Below, in pieces: positions 8,265 to 18,300 of a DNA stretch of 64,000 nucleotides. The stretch comes from JADJAH01 sp964615795. GTDB lineage: Bacteria; Bacteroidota; Ignavibacteria; Tepidaquicellales; Tepidaquicellaceae. Below the pieces are notes generated by a model, which was not told where the DNA came from, searched no databases, and saw only the letters and a list, made by a program, of their open reading frames with translations. Every line of letters starts with the position of its first letter. Positions within the stretch are counted from its first letter, which is position 1. A program made the translations under genes and the position numbers. The stretch lies in contig CAZTQR010000002.1 of the NCBI GenBank assembly GCA_964615795.1, forward strand, positions 41,450-105,449, read 5' to 3'.

Positions 8265-10346
8265 TTACTTGATCAGCATCATCTTCTTGGTGATCATCTT
8301 TCCTTCGCTGATTATCCTGTAGAAGTAAACTCCCGAAGATACCATCGAACCGGAGTTTCCGACTGAATTCCAATCAACTGTGTACTTGCCTGTCATCAGA
8401 GGTTCATTGTTTATCAGAGTCTTGATCTCTCTTCCGCTGATGTCATAGATCACAAGTGAAACATTTGAAGTCTTTGGTATCGCAAAGTCAATCTTTGTTG
8501 TCGGATTGAACGGGTTCGGATAATTTTGCGACATGTCAAATGATTCGGGTACTTCCGAGCTTATCTGATTGATTCCGACTATGGCATTCTTGGATGCAAG
8601 CAGGAACTGAACCTCGAAGAACGGATTGTGCAAGCCGCGGCTTGCTTCCCTGATTGACAGCAAATAGTTCCAGTATGCTTTCCTCAAAGTTACATTGTTT
8701 GAGTCCTGTGCTATCAGTTGCCATGCAACAGAGTCAACACCTCTCGGCGGCAATGCGATCCTGAGATTCGTTACGCATCCTGCAACTTCTGATCTCCATG
8801 ATTCCCTGTTACCGTCTCCGTCAAAGTCTGCCGGTGCAATGAACTGTTCAAAGTTCGTGACGCCCGGGTGACAGTCATTACATGCCGGTGTATGGTCATA
8901 GTTTGCAGCTTCGTCATGCAGTTTCATTGAGTGTCCGCCTACCTTATCTCTTGTTACTGTGCCCGTATCCGTTGTTGGTGCCATGTGGCATCCGGCACAC
9001 ATGTTGTTTATGTTCCTGTGTGAACCGGTTATATACGGGAAGCCGAACTCTGCGGCATTTGTACCTATTACAATGTCTGCCTGCGGGCTTTCATGCGGTC
9101 CCCATGTACTTGAGAATGAACCGCCGGCCACAATATAGGTCTTGTTGTTCCTTCTTGCCTGGTGACAGCTTATGCATGCCTTGCCAGCGCCGGCAAATGC
9201 AAAGGAAACTCCGTTTGAAAGAGTGTCAGAACCTGCAGGATTATTTCTGATCGAATATTCATTCGAATTACCGTGCGGGTCGTGACATGTCGGGCAACCA
9301 AGTGTAACCTGATCTGCCTTTGTCAGGTTATATTTGACTTTTCCCTTCGTATAGTTGATATGAGATTCACCGTCGTGGCAGCGGTTGCAATCCGAAAGTG
9401 TATTCTGGCTGGAAGCTGAAACGGTTCTTCCTTCAAATACAGCTTCCGCGTGTGTTGAATGTTCCCATTGCTGGAATATGCTGTGCCTCCAGGGTTCGCC
9501 GTGGCAATTACTGCATGAATTGGATGTATAATTTACAGCAATCCTGTTTGTATCGCCGCCGAATCTTGCGTGCTCACTTCCTGCTCCGTGGCAGTTTTCG
9601 CAGCCAATTGTTGCAAATGCTTCGAGCCCCGGATAGAACTGAATAAGCGTGTCCCAGTTGCCCGGATTAGGCGGAGGTACCCAAACCCATCCGAGAGACC
9701 TTGCTACGTCGTCAAATCCGTTATTGTTGTTCACAAGGTTATGGTCATATCCGGTCGTGTGGCACTTCATGCAGGCTGTTGAATAGTATGCCGCACCGCT
9801 GTCTATCTGGCGCCTGAATATGTTTGCGTGACCGCTTACTTTCCATCTGTTGAAAACATCCTGGAATTCCGGCATTCCGCCGTGGCATGACATGCACTTC
9901 GGGTACGTATTCGGATTTCCCTGGAAGTTTCCGAATCCTACAAAATTAGCCGCGTAAAATTTCTCAGTAGTGTCTTTCGTGCCGGTGGAAGTCGTTGTGG
10001 AAACTTTCACCTCGTATGTGCCAATTGAATCAGCCCTGAACTTGTACCAGCCGAGATCCGGAACTGCGGAGAATGAAGCGTTTGAGCCGGATGGCTTTGA
10101 AACAAATGTCCATGTCTGACTGATAATACTGCCTGTATCGCCAAAATTGAAAACAGAAAGGTAAATGTACTGCCCCCTGCCAACTGCAACAAGTCCCGAT
10201 GCTACACATGAATCAGGAATCAGTCCCGGGATAGTCTTAATCATCTCAGGATTTGTTGCATGATTTACTATCTTGACTCTGGGTGCAGAAGTGGAAACAC
10301 CTGATACAATTAGCAGAGCCGAGACAATTAGTAATAACCTCTTCAT
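8265..10346 (-). CDS. Nine-haem c-type cytochrome with T9SS type A sorting domain
   Basis: The frame extends to 10493, but the ATG at 10346 begins a typical signal peptide (MKRLLLIVSALLIVSGVSTS) and is chosen, giving 693 aa. A beta-rich N-terminal domain is followed by nine CXXCH haem sites between about residues 150 and 490: CMSCH, CMKCH, CENCH, CSNCH, CNRCH, CPTCH, CISCH, CAGCH and CNDCH. Many scattered His residues could be distal ligands. The spacing resembles the cytochrome c554/c-prime-like multihaem family. Residues about 605-693 are a T9SS sorting domain (QNYPNPFNPTTKIDF, VIYDISGREIKT, GVYFYRII, KKMMLIK). If correct, haem is attached in the periplasm and the folded holoprotein then crosses the outer membrane, pointing to surface electron transfer. 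The substrate is unknown. It is a single-gene unit with its own terminator. Confidence 0.92.
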   Translation of the reverse strand: MKRLLLIVSALLIVSGVSTSAPRVKIVNHATNPEMIKTIPGLIPDSCVASGLVAVGRGQYIYLSVFNFGDTGSIISQTWTFVSKPSGSNASFSAVPDLGWYKFRADSIGTYEVKVSTTTSTGTKDTTEKFYAANFVGFGNFQGNPNTYPKCMSCHGGMPEFQDVFNRWKVSGHANIFRRQIDSGAAYYSTACMKCHTTGYDHNLVNNNNGFDDVARSLGWVWVPPPNPGNWDTLIQFYPGLEAFATIGCENCHGAGSEHARFGGDTNRIAVNYTSNSCSNCHGEPWRHSIFQQWEHSTHAEAVFEGRTVSASSQNTLSDCNRCHDGESHINYTKGKVKYNLTKADQVTLGCPTCHDPHGNSNEYSIRNNPAGSDTLSNGVSFAFAGAGKACISCHQARRNNKTYIVAGGSFSSTWGPHESPQADIVIGTNAAEFGFPYITGSHRNINNMCAGCHMAPTTDTGTVTRDKVGGHSMKLHDEAANYDHTPACNDCHPGVTNFEQFIAPADFDGDGNRESWRSEVAGCVTNLRIALPPRGVDSVAWQLIAQDSNNVTLRKAYWNYLLSIREASRGLHNPFFEVQFLLASKNAIVGINQISSEVPESFDMSQNYPNPFNPTTKIDFAIPKTSNVSLVIYDISGREIKTLINNEPLMTGKYTVDWNSVGNSGSMVSSGVYFYRIISEGKMITKKMMLIK

Positions 10347-10625
10347 GACTTTGAAATTAATGTTAGTGTGGAATATTGCCATATTCATTTTCATATCCAC
10401 ATTAGATTCAATTTTTGTGCCACAACCAAAAAGTTGTCCATATTGCTGAAAATGCACTATTGCTCTTTTTAAGTGTGGCATAATTGGACACAATCCTCAG
10501 TAAGTGTAGAATTTATTCTTTCTTATTTGCCGGAACACCTGCAACTGGAAAATCACATTTGAACATACGCGCAATTCTCAGTAATTTACAAAGCAGATTT
10601 GAACCAATAATCATCAACGTAACGA

Positions 10626-11915
10626 ATGAGAACAATGATCCTCGCGTTACTCTTTTCTACAGCCGGACTTAATGCCGAATCTCAGGTCCTAAGCTGGAGG
10701 CTGCTGCCAAATTCACCGGGCATAACGGGTCAGTCGAGATCTGAAGACATATACTTCATCAATGAAAGCACCGGTTGGGTTGTGCGATACAGCGGACCGT
10801 CTTACAAGACCACAAACGGCGGAAATACATGGACAATGCAGTCATCGTCAATTCCTGAAAGCAGAAGCGTCGGGTTCTTTGACAATCAGACCGGAATCCT
10901 TGGTTCACTCTCTTCTAATGTGCTCTATCGTTCCACAAACGGCGGATTCAGTTATTCACTTGTGACAAACCTTCCGGCACCTCAGCCAAACGGAATATGC
11001 GGTATCTCAATTGTTGACAGTCTTACTGCCTATGCATGCGGATCTTACACAGGGCCCGGAATAATCATAAAAACAACGAACAAAGGTGCAAACTGGACAA
11101 ATGCATTCTATGACACTTCCAAAGCAAGGTCACTTGTTGACTGTTATTTCTGGAGCAAAGATTCAGGAATTGCAGTAGGAGGATACAATACAACCGGCAA
11201 TTACTCGGTCGGAAGTGCAGTTGTGATAAAGACAACTGACGGCGGCGCAACCTGGAGGAGGGTTCACAAGACTCAGAGGACTCAGGAGTGGTGCTGGAAG
11301 ATCTCATTCATTTCACGGCAGACCGGATTTGTGAGCATTGAAAGGCAATCGGGCACGGCATACATCCTCAAAACAACCAATAACGGAGACAACTGGTCAG
11401 AGATCCAGTTCATGACATATGATGAAGAAGGAATCGGTTTCCTTAATGAATCAACCGGATGGATAGGCGGGTGGACAGGCCCGACTTACATGACAACCAA
11501 CGGCGGATCAAACTGGCAGCTTGCCGGATGGGGCATGAATCTTAACAGATTCCGTTTTCTGAGCGACACACTCGCCTATGCGGTCGGCGACAGAGTCTAT
11601 AAGTTCTCAAGAGGCACGTCCGGTATATCTGAGATATCTTCTTCAATTCCCGAAAGATTTAACTTACGGCAAAACTTTCCCAACCCTTTCAACCCTTCAA
11701 CATCAATCAGGTTCGATGTTTCGGAAGCCGGGAATTACCGACTTGCCGTTTATGATACGGAAGGAAAACTTGTGAACGAACTTTTCAGCAGGCGCCTCTC
11801 GCCCGGCACATATGAGGCCGCTTTTAATGCTCACGGACTTTCGAGCGGTATCTATTTTGCCACACTGAGCGGAGAAACTCAAAGACAGGTGATCAAGATC
11901 ATACTTATGAAATGA
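10626..11915 (+). CDS. YCF48-like beta-propeller protein with T9SS type A sorting domain
   Basis: 429 aa. A short signal peptide (MRTMILALLFSTAGLNAESQ) precedes six propeller motifs (TTNGGNTW, STNGGFSY, TTNKGANW, TTDGGATW, TTNNGDNW, TTNGGSNW). The C-terminal ~85 residues are a T9SS sorting domain (RQNFPNPFNPSTSIRF, VYDTEGKLV, GIYFATLSG, IKIILMK). It is the same architecture as the gene at 5297 but a diverged copy. The next gene begins 21 bases downstream and that one overlaps the barrel gene, so 10626-13999 is probably one transcript. An extracellular binding or structural role is likely. Confidence 0.88.
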   Translation: MRTMILALLFSTAGLNAESQVLSWRLLPNSPGITGQSRSEDIYFINESTGWVVRYSGPSYKTTNGGNTWTMQSSSIPESRSVGFFDNQTGILGSLSSNVLYRSTNGGFSYSLVTNLPAPQPNGICGISIVDSLTAYACGSYTGPGIIIKTTNKGANWTNAFYDTSKARSLVDCYFWSKDSGIAVGGYNTTGNYSVGSAVVIKTTDGGATWRRVHKTQRTQEWCWKISFISRQTGFVSIERQSGTAYILKTTNNGDNWSEIQFMTYDEEGIGFLNESTGWIGGWTGPTYMTTNGGSNWQLAGWGMNLNRFRFLSDTLAYAVGDRVYKFSRGTSGISEISSSIPERFNLRQNFPNPFNPSTSIRFDVSEAGNYRLAVYDTEGKLVNELFSRRLSPGTYEAAFNAHGLSSGIYFATLSGETQRQVIKIILMK

Positions 11916-11936
11916 TCAATTTAAATTGCTAAGCCG

Positions 11937-13187
11937 ATGAAGAAGCAAATTATCTTTCTGATTGCAATGCTAGCCATCTGCAATTATGCATTATCGCAGA
12001 ACTGGCAGCAGTCCCTGAACGGGAGAAATGTCTGGTCTCTTGCAAGAGATGCCGTCAACAACATTTACGCCGGGGGTCTCACCGGCTCGAACTCAAGAAT
12101 ATGGAGATCCACTGACGGAGGCGGAAGCTGGGATACCATTTATACAGGGACCGGTCAGACAATGTGGGACTTTGCATTTGATCAGTCCGGAAACATATAT
12201 GTTGCAAACTTCTCTGCCGGCTTGCTGAAGTCAACAGACAACGGAACAACATTCAGCACAATTCCCGTCTCTGCATTTAACAACAAGAATCCACAGGGAG
12301 TGGAATGCGGCAGTAACGGATTTGTGTTTGTAACAACTTCAGCCGGATTCTTCAGAAGCACAAATGCCGGAGGCTCATTTACTGAGACCGCACTTACAGG
12401 GCTTAACTGTCTTCCGGTGATCGTTGACAAAGACAGCTCAAATATTGTCTTTGTGGGAGTAACATCCGCCGGCGGAACGGGAATCGGCTTTTACAGGTCA
12501 ACTGACAACGGCGCAACTTTCAGCAGTAACCTGAATCCGGGGAAGAACGGATACAACATTGCACAATCTATATCGGGCGCAGTCTATATGATAACGACCA
12601 CTTCTCCCTACAATTTCGACAGGTCAACAGACAAGGGACTGACTTGGACAACTCTTGGCAACACAAGTTCCGGACAGCGTGGAGTTGCCGTCGGTTACGG
12701 TTCCGACATTTACACATCAGGAAACGGCGGAGTGTTCAAATCATCCAACGGCGGTTCCAATTTTTCAAATTACAATCTTGCAATCACCACAACACCAATC
12801 TTATATGCGGAGTACAATGCAACGGCAAGACTCTTTGCCGGTGCAAGCGGTTCTGCGAACGGCGGGGTTTGGATGCTTACGAAACAGCTCACCAATCTGG
12901 GCGGCACGCCGGTCAGCATACCGGGGAAGGTCACACTTGAACAGAATTATCCGAATCCGTTCAATCCATCAACGGTAATCAAATTCGAACTGCCCGACAG
13001 AAGCAATTGTAATCTCAGGATTTTCGATACAAGCGGAAAGCTGATCTCCGAAATTGTGAACGACATTCTCAATGGCGGAGATTATGAATATGTATTTCGG
13101 GCTGATGATCTGCCGGCAGGCATATACTTCTATGAGCTTCGCACCGACGCATTTTCTCAAACAAGAAAAATGGTAATACTGAAATGA
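11937..13187 (+). CDS. Asp-box beta-propeller protein with T9SS type A sorting domain
   Basis: 416 aa with signal peptide (MKKQIIFLIAMLAICNYALS). Six Asp-box or propeller repeats follow (STDGGGSW, STDNGTTF, STNAGGSF, STDNGATF, STDKGLTW, SSNGGSNF), consistent with a sialidase-type propeller without visible catalytic residues. The tail is a T9SS sorting domain (QNYPNPFNPSTVIKF, IFDTSGKLISEI, GIYFYELRT, KMVILK). Its stop overlaps the start of the following barrel gene by four bases (ATGA), a strong sign of translational coupling. Confidence 0.88.
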   Translation: MKKQIIFLIAMLAICNYALSQNWQQSLNGRNVWSLARDAVNNIYAGGLTGSNSRIWRSTDGGGSWDTIYTGTGQTMWDFAFDQSGNIYVANFSAGLLKSTDNGTTFSTIPVSAFNNKNPQGVECGSNGFVFVTTSAGFFRSTNAGGSFTETALTGLNCLPVIVDKDSSNIVFVGVTSAGGTGIGFYRSTDNGATFSSNLNPGKNGYNIAQSISGAVYMITTTSPYNFDRSTDKGLTWTTLGNTSSGQRGVAVGYGSDIYTSGNGGVFKSSNGGSNFSNYNLAITTTPILYAEYNATARLFAGASGSANGGVWMLTKQLTNLGGTPVSIPGKVTLEQNYPNPFNPSTVIKFELPDRSNCNLRIFDTSGKLISEIVNDILNGGDYEYVFRADDLPAGIYFYELRTDAFSQTRKMVILK

Positions 13188-13999
13188 ATGCGATCATACT
13201 GAGATCAGCAAAGTATGTAGTTGCTTTCGGCCTGATTTCAATTGCCGCTTTCTTTGCTACGGCAGAGGCTCAATGGGAGCATGAAGAAGGAGCAACAACA
13301 TATTTCGGGATCGGTACGTCAGTATCGAGCTACTTCGGAGGATATTTCGGACAGGCGTATCAGTTGCGCGTGTTCAGCTCAAGCTATGATGATTATTATG
13401 ACTATTACGGCTCATATTACTACAGTGATTACTATGATTATAATTACACACTCTGGTCTCCGATACAGTTTGACCTGACTGCAGGTTTTTTTATTAATGA
13501 CTTTATGGCAATCGAAACCGAAGCATCCTTTCTTTACCACCTGAATGGCAGGGTTGATCCGCAGTTCAAATCAGGAAGCATTGGAGAACAGGATTATCTT
13601 GACAGGAATGATTACGCAATGCTTTACGCGGTTCCTATCGCGGTAAGCCTTAAGCTCTTTACCGGCGGTTCGGATTATTCCGCCTATATAAAAGGAGGGC
13701 CCGCAATGCAATACACCGATGAGCAGTATGACAGGATAAGGGAATTTTACGGATACAACGGGATCTATGAATATTCTTACAATGCCTACCTCGGTACTGT
13801 GGCAAAATCAGAGTGGTTACACGGATTCAGATTTGGATTTGGCATGCAGTACAATCTTGGGGATTATATGGGAGGATACACAGAGTTTCAGTACAGCTAC
13901 TTCAACATCAACCCGAATAACGCAACTGCGCTTGCGCTTGACAAGGCTCCTGAGGCACAACTATTTTCACTTAAGACGTCAGTTTACTTTCAATTCTGA
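13184..13999 (+). CDS. Outer-membrane beta-barrel protein with Tyr/Asp-rich loop
   Basis: 271 aa. An N-terminal signal peptide ends near ATAEAQ. The rest alternates aromatic and polar residues in barrel-like strands (FDLTAGFFINDFMAIETEAS, GGYTEFQYSYF) and ends in Phe (TSVYFQF), the usual signal for insertion by the BAM complex. Residues about 65-90 are an extraordinary Tyr/Asp/Ser low-complexity run (for example YDDYYDYYGSYYYSDYYDY), probably an extracellular loop. The gene is coupled by a 4-base overlap to the T9SS propeller upstream, so it may help anchor or receive that protein; this is inference. The family looks like generic outer-membrane-barrel proteins of about 250 residues. Confidence 0.8.
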   Translation: MNAIILRSAKYVVAFGLISIAAFFATAEAQWEHEEGATTYFGIGTSVSSYFGGYFGQAYQLRVFSSSYDDYYDYYGSYYYSDYYDYNYTLWSPIQFDLTAGFFINDFMAIETEASFLYHLNGRVDPQFKSGSIGEQDYLDRNDYAMLYAVPIAVSLKLFTGGSDYSAYIKGGPAMQYTDEQYDRIREFYGYNGIYEYSYNAYLGTVAKSEWLHGFRFGFGMQYNLGDYMGGYTEFQYSYFNINPNNATALALDKAPEAQLFSLKTSVYFQF

Positions 14000-14191
14000 T
14001 GAAGAGCGTAATAGGATTGTCAAATGTAAACAGCAACCCGATCTCATTATTATAAGGCTGGCATGTTTTGGTCAATTCATTCCAAGATGAATACAAAGAA
14101 TTCAATTTCTTTTTATTGGAAAATATTCAAAGTTGAGAACTTTCTGAAACTCTTGAGGATCAATGCTGGCAAACAAACTCTGCGTTAAACT

Positions 14192-15373
14192 ATGATCATA
14201 CATATGCCAGGCTGTAAATCGGGCATGATGGTTACACTGATGCTGTTATTGATTGCAATGTGTACCGTCATGTATTCCGGATGCGGGAAGGAAGAATTGA
14301 AAGCTCCGCCGCAGTCACCTGAGGTGAAGGTGTTGAAGGCCGAATCAAAGGACATCCCTGTGGTGAATGAATGGGTTGGGGAAGCGCTCGGCGCGGAAGA
14401 TATTGAGCTCAGGGCACGAGTGGACGGTTACATACAGGGCATTTACTTCACGGAAGGTTCACAGGTTTCCGAAGGCACGCTACTGTACACAATTGACACC
14501 AAGGAGCTTGAGCAGAAGGTCATAGAGGCAAAGGGCAAGCTCAAAGAAGCTGAAACCATGCTTGTAAAAGCTGAAAATGACGTTAAGAGATTCAAGCCGC
14601 TTGCCGAAGCCGGCGCAGTAAGCGCTCAGAGATATGAAACTGCCGTTGCATTGTATGAAGCGCAAAAGGGAATTGTTGAAGCGGCGCAGGCAGGTTTGAG
14701 ACTTGCTGAGATCAACTTCGGATATTCCAGAGTGACTGCGCCTATTTCCGGGCTGATTGGCATCACGCAGTTCAAGGTGGGAGACTATGTGACCAAGACC
14801 CCGGGTTCACTTCTTAATACGATCTCTAACATAAATCCGATCAGAGTAAGATTCTCCGTAAGCGAGCAGGAGTTTCTTGCCTTCAGAAAAAATGCTCTTG
14901 AGGAAAGAACCAAAGGGAACAGAGTAACTATGAATGCAGAAGTTGAAATGATACTTTCGGACGGCTCTTTGTATCCATACACAGGCAAAGTGAATGTAGC
15001 CAACAGGCAGATAGATCCTTCAACCGGAACGCTGATGCTTGAGGCCACTTTCCCGAATCCGGATCAGCTCTTGAGGCCGGGACAGTATTCAAAGATCCGC
15101 TGGGTCACGAAAGTACTCACTAGTGCGGTTGTTATCCCGACTCGTGCCATAACTGAGTTACAGGGTCAGTTCCGCGTGTTTGTGATCGGTCAGGACAATA
15201 AGGCACAGATAAGGACAATCACCAAAGGGCAGCAGTTCGGACCTTACACAGTAATTACCTCAGGACTGAGCCAGGGAGAGAGTGTAGTAGTTGAAGGGAT
15301 TCAGAAAGTAAGGCCGGATATGACCGTTTCACCATCAGAGTACATCCCTCCAAAAGACACCGTCTCCCCTTAA
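14192..15373 (+). CDS. RND efflux periplasmic adaptor (membrane fusion) lipoprotein
   Basis: 393 aa. A hydrophobic N-terminus ends at YSGC, a probable lipoprotein cysteine, although Tyr at -3 is unusual. The order of domains is that of AcrA/MexA: a first half of a lipoyl domain (RARVDGYIQGIYFTEGSQV), a helical hairpin at about 105-175 (KELEQKVIEAKGKLKEAETM, RYETAVALYEAQKGIVEAAQ), the second lipoyl half (YSRVTAPISGLIG), then beta-barrel and membrane-proximal parts (GTLMLEATFPNPDQLLRPGQ). It bridges the inner-membrane pump encoded 8 bases downstream and the outer-membrane factor that follows. Three alternative in-frame ATGs lie within the first 13 codons. Confidence 0.93.
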   Translation: MIIHMPGCKSGMMVTLMLLLIAMCTVMYSGCGKEELKAPPQSPEVKVLKAESKDIPVVNEWVGEALGAEDIELRARVDGYIQGIYFTEGSQVSEGTLLYTIDTKELEQKVIEAKGKLKEAETMLVKAENDVKRFKPLAEAGAVSAQRYETAVALYEAQKGIVEAAQAGLRLAEINFGYSRVTAPISGLIGITQFKVGDYVTKTPGSLLNTISNINPIRVRFSVSEQEFLAFRKNALEERTKGNRVTMNAEVEMILSDGSLYPYTGKVNVANRQIDPSTGTLMLEATFPNPDQLLRPGQYSKIRWVTKVLTSAVVIPTRAITELQGQFRVFVIGQDNKAQIRTITKGQQFGPYTVITSGLSQGESVVVEGIQKVRPDMTVSPSEYIPPKDTVSP

Positions 15374-15381
15374 ACTGACAC

Positions 15382-18300
15382 ATGGCAAAATTCTTCGTCA
15401 ACAGGCCGATAGTTGCGATGGTGCTTTCGATCATTTTAGTGATCCTTGGCGCTGTAACTATGTCGGGTCTGCCCATTGCACAGTTTCCAGACATAGTGCC
15501 TCCCGTAATCAGCGTTTCGACCACTTACTACGGCGCATCGGCAATTGACGTGGAACAATCAGTTGCCACTCCCATAGAACAGAACGTGAACGGTGTCGAG
15601 AATATGATCTATATGAAGTCCATCAATGCGAACGACGGCACGATGACTTTGCAGGTGTCATTTGAAGTGGGGTCAGATCTTGACATATCAAATGTGCTTA
15701 CTCAGAACAGAGTCTCGCAGGCAACGCCAAGCCTTCCCGTGAATGTGAAGAATGAAGGTGTGAAGATCAAGAAATCGCTTGTGTTTCCATTGCTGATAGT
15801 TTGCCTGAAAGGCAAAGGGAACAGTTCATTCGACAACAATTTCCTTTCCAACTATGCATTCATAAACATAAATGATCAGCTGAGCAGGATAAAGGGTGTC
15901 GGTGATGTGAAGATCATGGGTGGAAGCGATTATTCCATGAGGATCTGGCTGAAGCCGGATATGCTTGGAAAGCTCGGGCTGACTGTCAACGACATTTCGA
16001 AGGCAATAAGCGATCAGAATATAATAAGTCCTGCCGGGCAGATAGGTGCTCCGCCAGCGCCACCCGGTACCGATTTCACATACACTGTAAAAACGAAGGG
16101 AAGGCTTCTCAATGAGGAGGAGTTTGAAAACATTGTTGTAAGAACCAATCCGGACGGTTCACAGCTCAAGCTCGGGCAGGTAGCGCGCATAGAACTCGGA
16201 TCCCTGCTTTACAACATGAAGGGCAACAACAACAGCTCACCTTCCGCCGTAATACTTGTATATCAGCAGCCCGGTTCAAATGCTCTTGAAGTAGCTGACA
16301 AGATCAAGGAGACGATGCATGAACTGTCAAAGAATTTTCCGGAGGGAATGGAATATGCCGTAACTCTTGACACGACGCTTCCGGTGGAAGAAGGTATAAA
16401 TGAGATCCTGCACACCCTGATTGAAGCGGTCATACTCGTTATACTTGTTGTATTCATATTTCTTCAGAACTGGAGAGCAACACTCATACCTCTTATTACA
16501 GTGCCTGTTTCGCTCATTGCGACGTTCATGGTATTTCCCTTGCTGGGATTCACTATCAACACTCTGTCTTTGCTTGGGATGGTGCTTGCGATCGGCATTG
16601 TTGTGGATGATGCAATTGTAGTCGTGGAAGCTGTGATGCATCACATAGAGCACGGGCTTTCGCCAAAGGAAGCTACGCTCAAAGCGATGGAAGAAGTTTC
16701 GGGCCCGGTCATAGCCATTGCGCTCATACTCAGCGCCGTCTTTATTCCTGTAGCATTCCTTGGGGGAATTACGGGCAGTCTGTTCCAGCAGTTTGCAGTG
16801 ACAATAGCTGTATCAGTGATATTCTCTGCACTAAATGCGCTGACGCTCAGCCCGGCATTATCTGCAATGCTGTTAAAGCCAAAGGGTGAAAAGAAATCTC
16901 CGTTGGAGAAATTCTACAGATGGTTCAACAAGCACTTCGACAGGTTTACCAATGGTTATGTGAACTTCACATCAATGTTTGTGAAGAAGTCTTTCAGAAG
17001 CCTGCTGATCATCGGAATAATCATTGTACTTCTTGTTATGCTGTTCGGAGTTGTTCCCGGAGGCTTTGTTCCGGAAGAGGACAACGGCTATTTCATGGTT
17101 CATCTGCAGCTGCCCGATGCCTCATCATTACAAAGGACAGAAGAAGTTTGCGCCAAGATTGACAAAATCATCTCGGGTTACACTGCGATAGACAACTACA
17201 CCACAGTTGCCGGATACAATCTGCTGTCAAGCGTGTCAGTTCCAAATGCGGCGGCATTTTTCATTTCAATGAAGCCATGGTCAGACAGACAGGAAGAAGG
17301 ACAGAGTTCATTTGACGTGATCAAAAGTCTGAATAAGGAACTTGGATCTGCAATACCTGAGGGAATTGTCTATGTATTCGGGCCGCCCGCCATTCAGGGG
17401 CTCGGTACCGGGTCAGGTTTTACAATGATGTTTCAGGACAAGAGCGGAAACTCCCCTACCGATCTGGCAATGCAGGTACAGAACTTCATGGCTGAAGCAA
17501 GAAAGCGCCCGGAGATCGGGAGCATAGCGACCTTTTACAGGGCAAGTGTTCCTCAGGTGAATGCTGAGATTGATTACGACAAAGTGCTGAAACTCGGGCT
17601 TGACATAAATGAAGTCAACAAGACTATCGGAACAATGCTTGGCTCAAGCTATGTAAATGACTTCAACAGGTTCGGCCGCATATACAAAGTCTTTCTTTCG
17701 GCAGAAGGAGAATACAGGGACGAAGAGAAAGATGTGGAGCAGTTCTTTGTGAGGAACAACAAAGGTGAAATGGTCCCGCTTTCAACACTTGTAAGATTAT
17801 CCAGAACAACCGGGCCGGACTTTACCAACAGGTTCAACCTTTACAGAACTGCAGAACTCACAGGAAATCCTGCTCCGGGTTACAGCTCAGGACAGGCACT
17901 GAACGCACTGAAGGAAGTTGCAGCTCAGGTCATTCCGGCAGGATGGGGATATGACTGGGCAAACATGTCCTACCAGGAGGAGAAAGCAGCAGGACAAGGA
18001 GCTGTTGTTTTTGTCTTCGCGCTCATACTTGTTTTTCTGATCCTTGCCGCACAGTATGAGAGCTGGTCACTGCCTTTCAGTGTTCTGCTTGGAACACCTT
18101 TTGCCATATTCGGCGCAATGCTCGGCCTGTGGCTGGCGAGATTTTCCAGCACTAACTATGTAGTTGATATTTACGCGCAGATCGGATTTGTGACACTTAT
18201 CGGGCTTGCGGCCAAGAATGCAATTCTGATTGTTGAATTTGCAAAGGCAAACAAAGAAGGCGGCATGCCATTGATGGAATCTGCCCTGAATGCGGCCCGG

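Noticed and set aside
10347..10493. 49-codon N-terminal extension of the cytochrome
   Set aside because: It precedes a perfect signal peptide and has non-coding-like composition.
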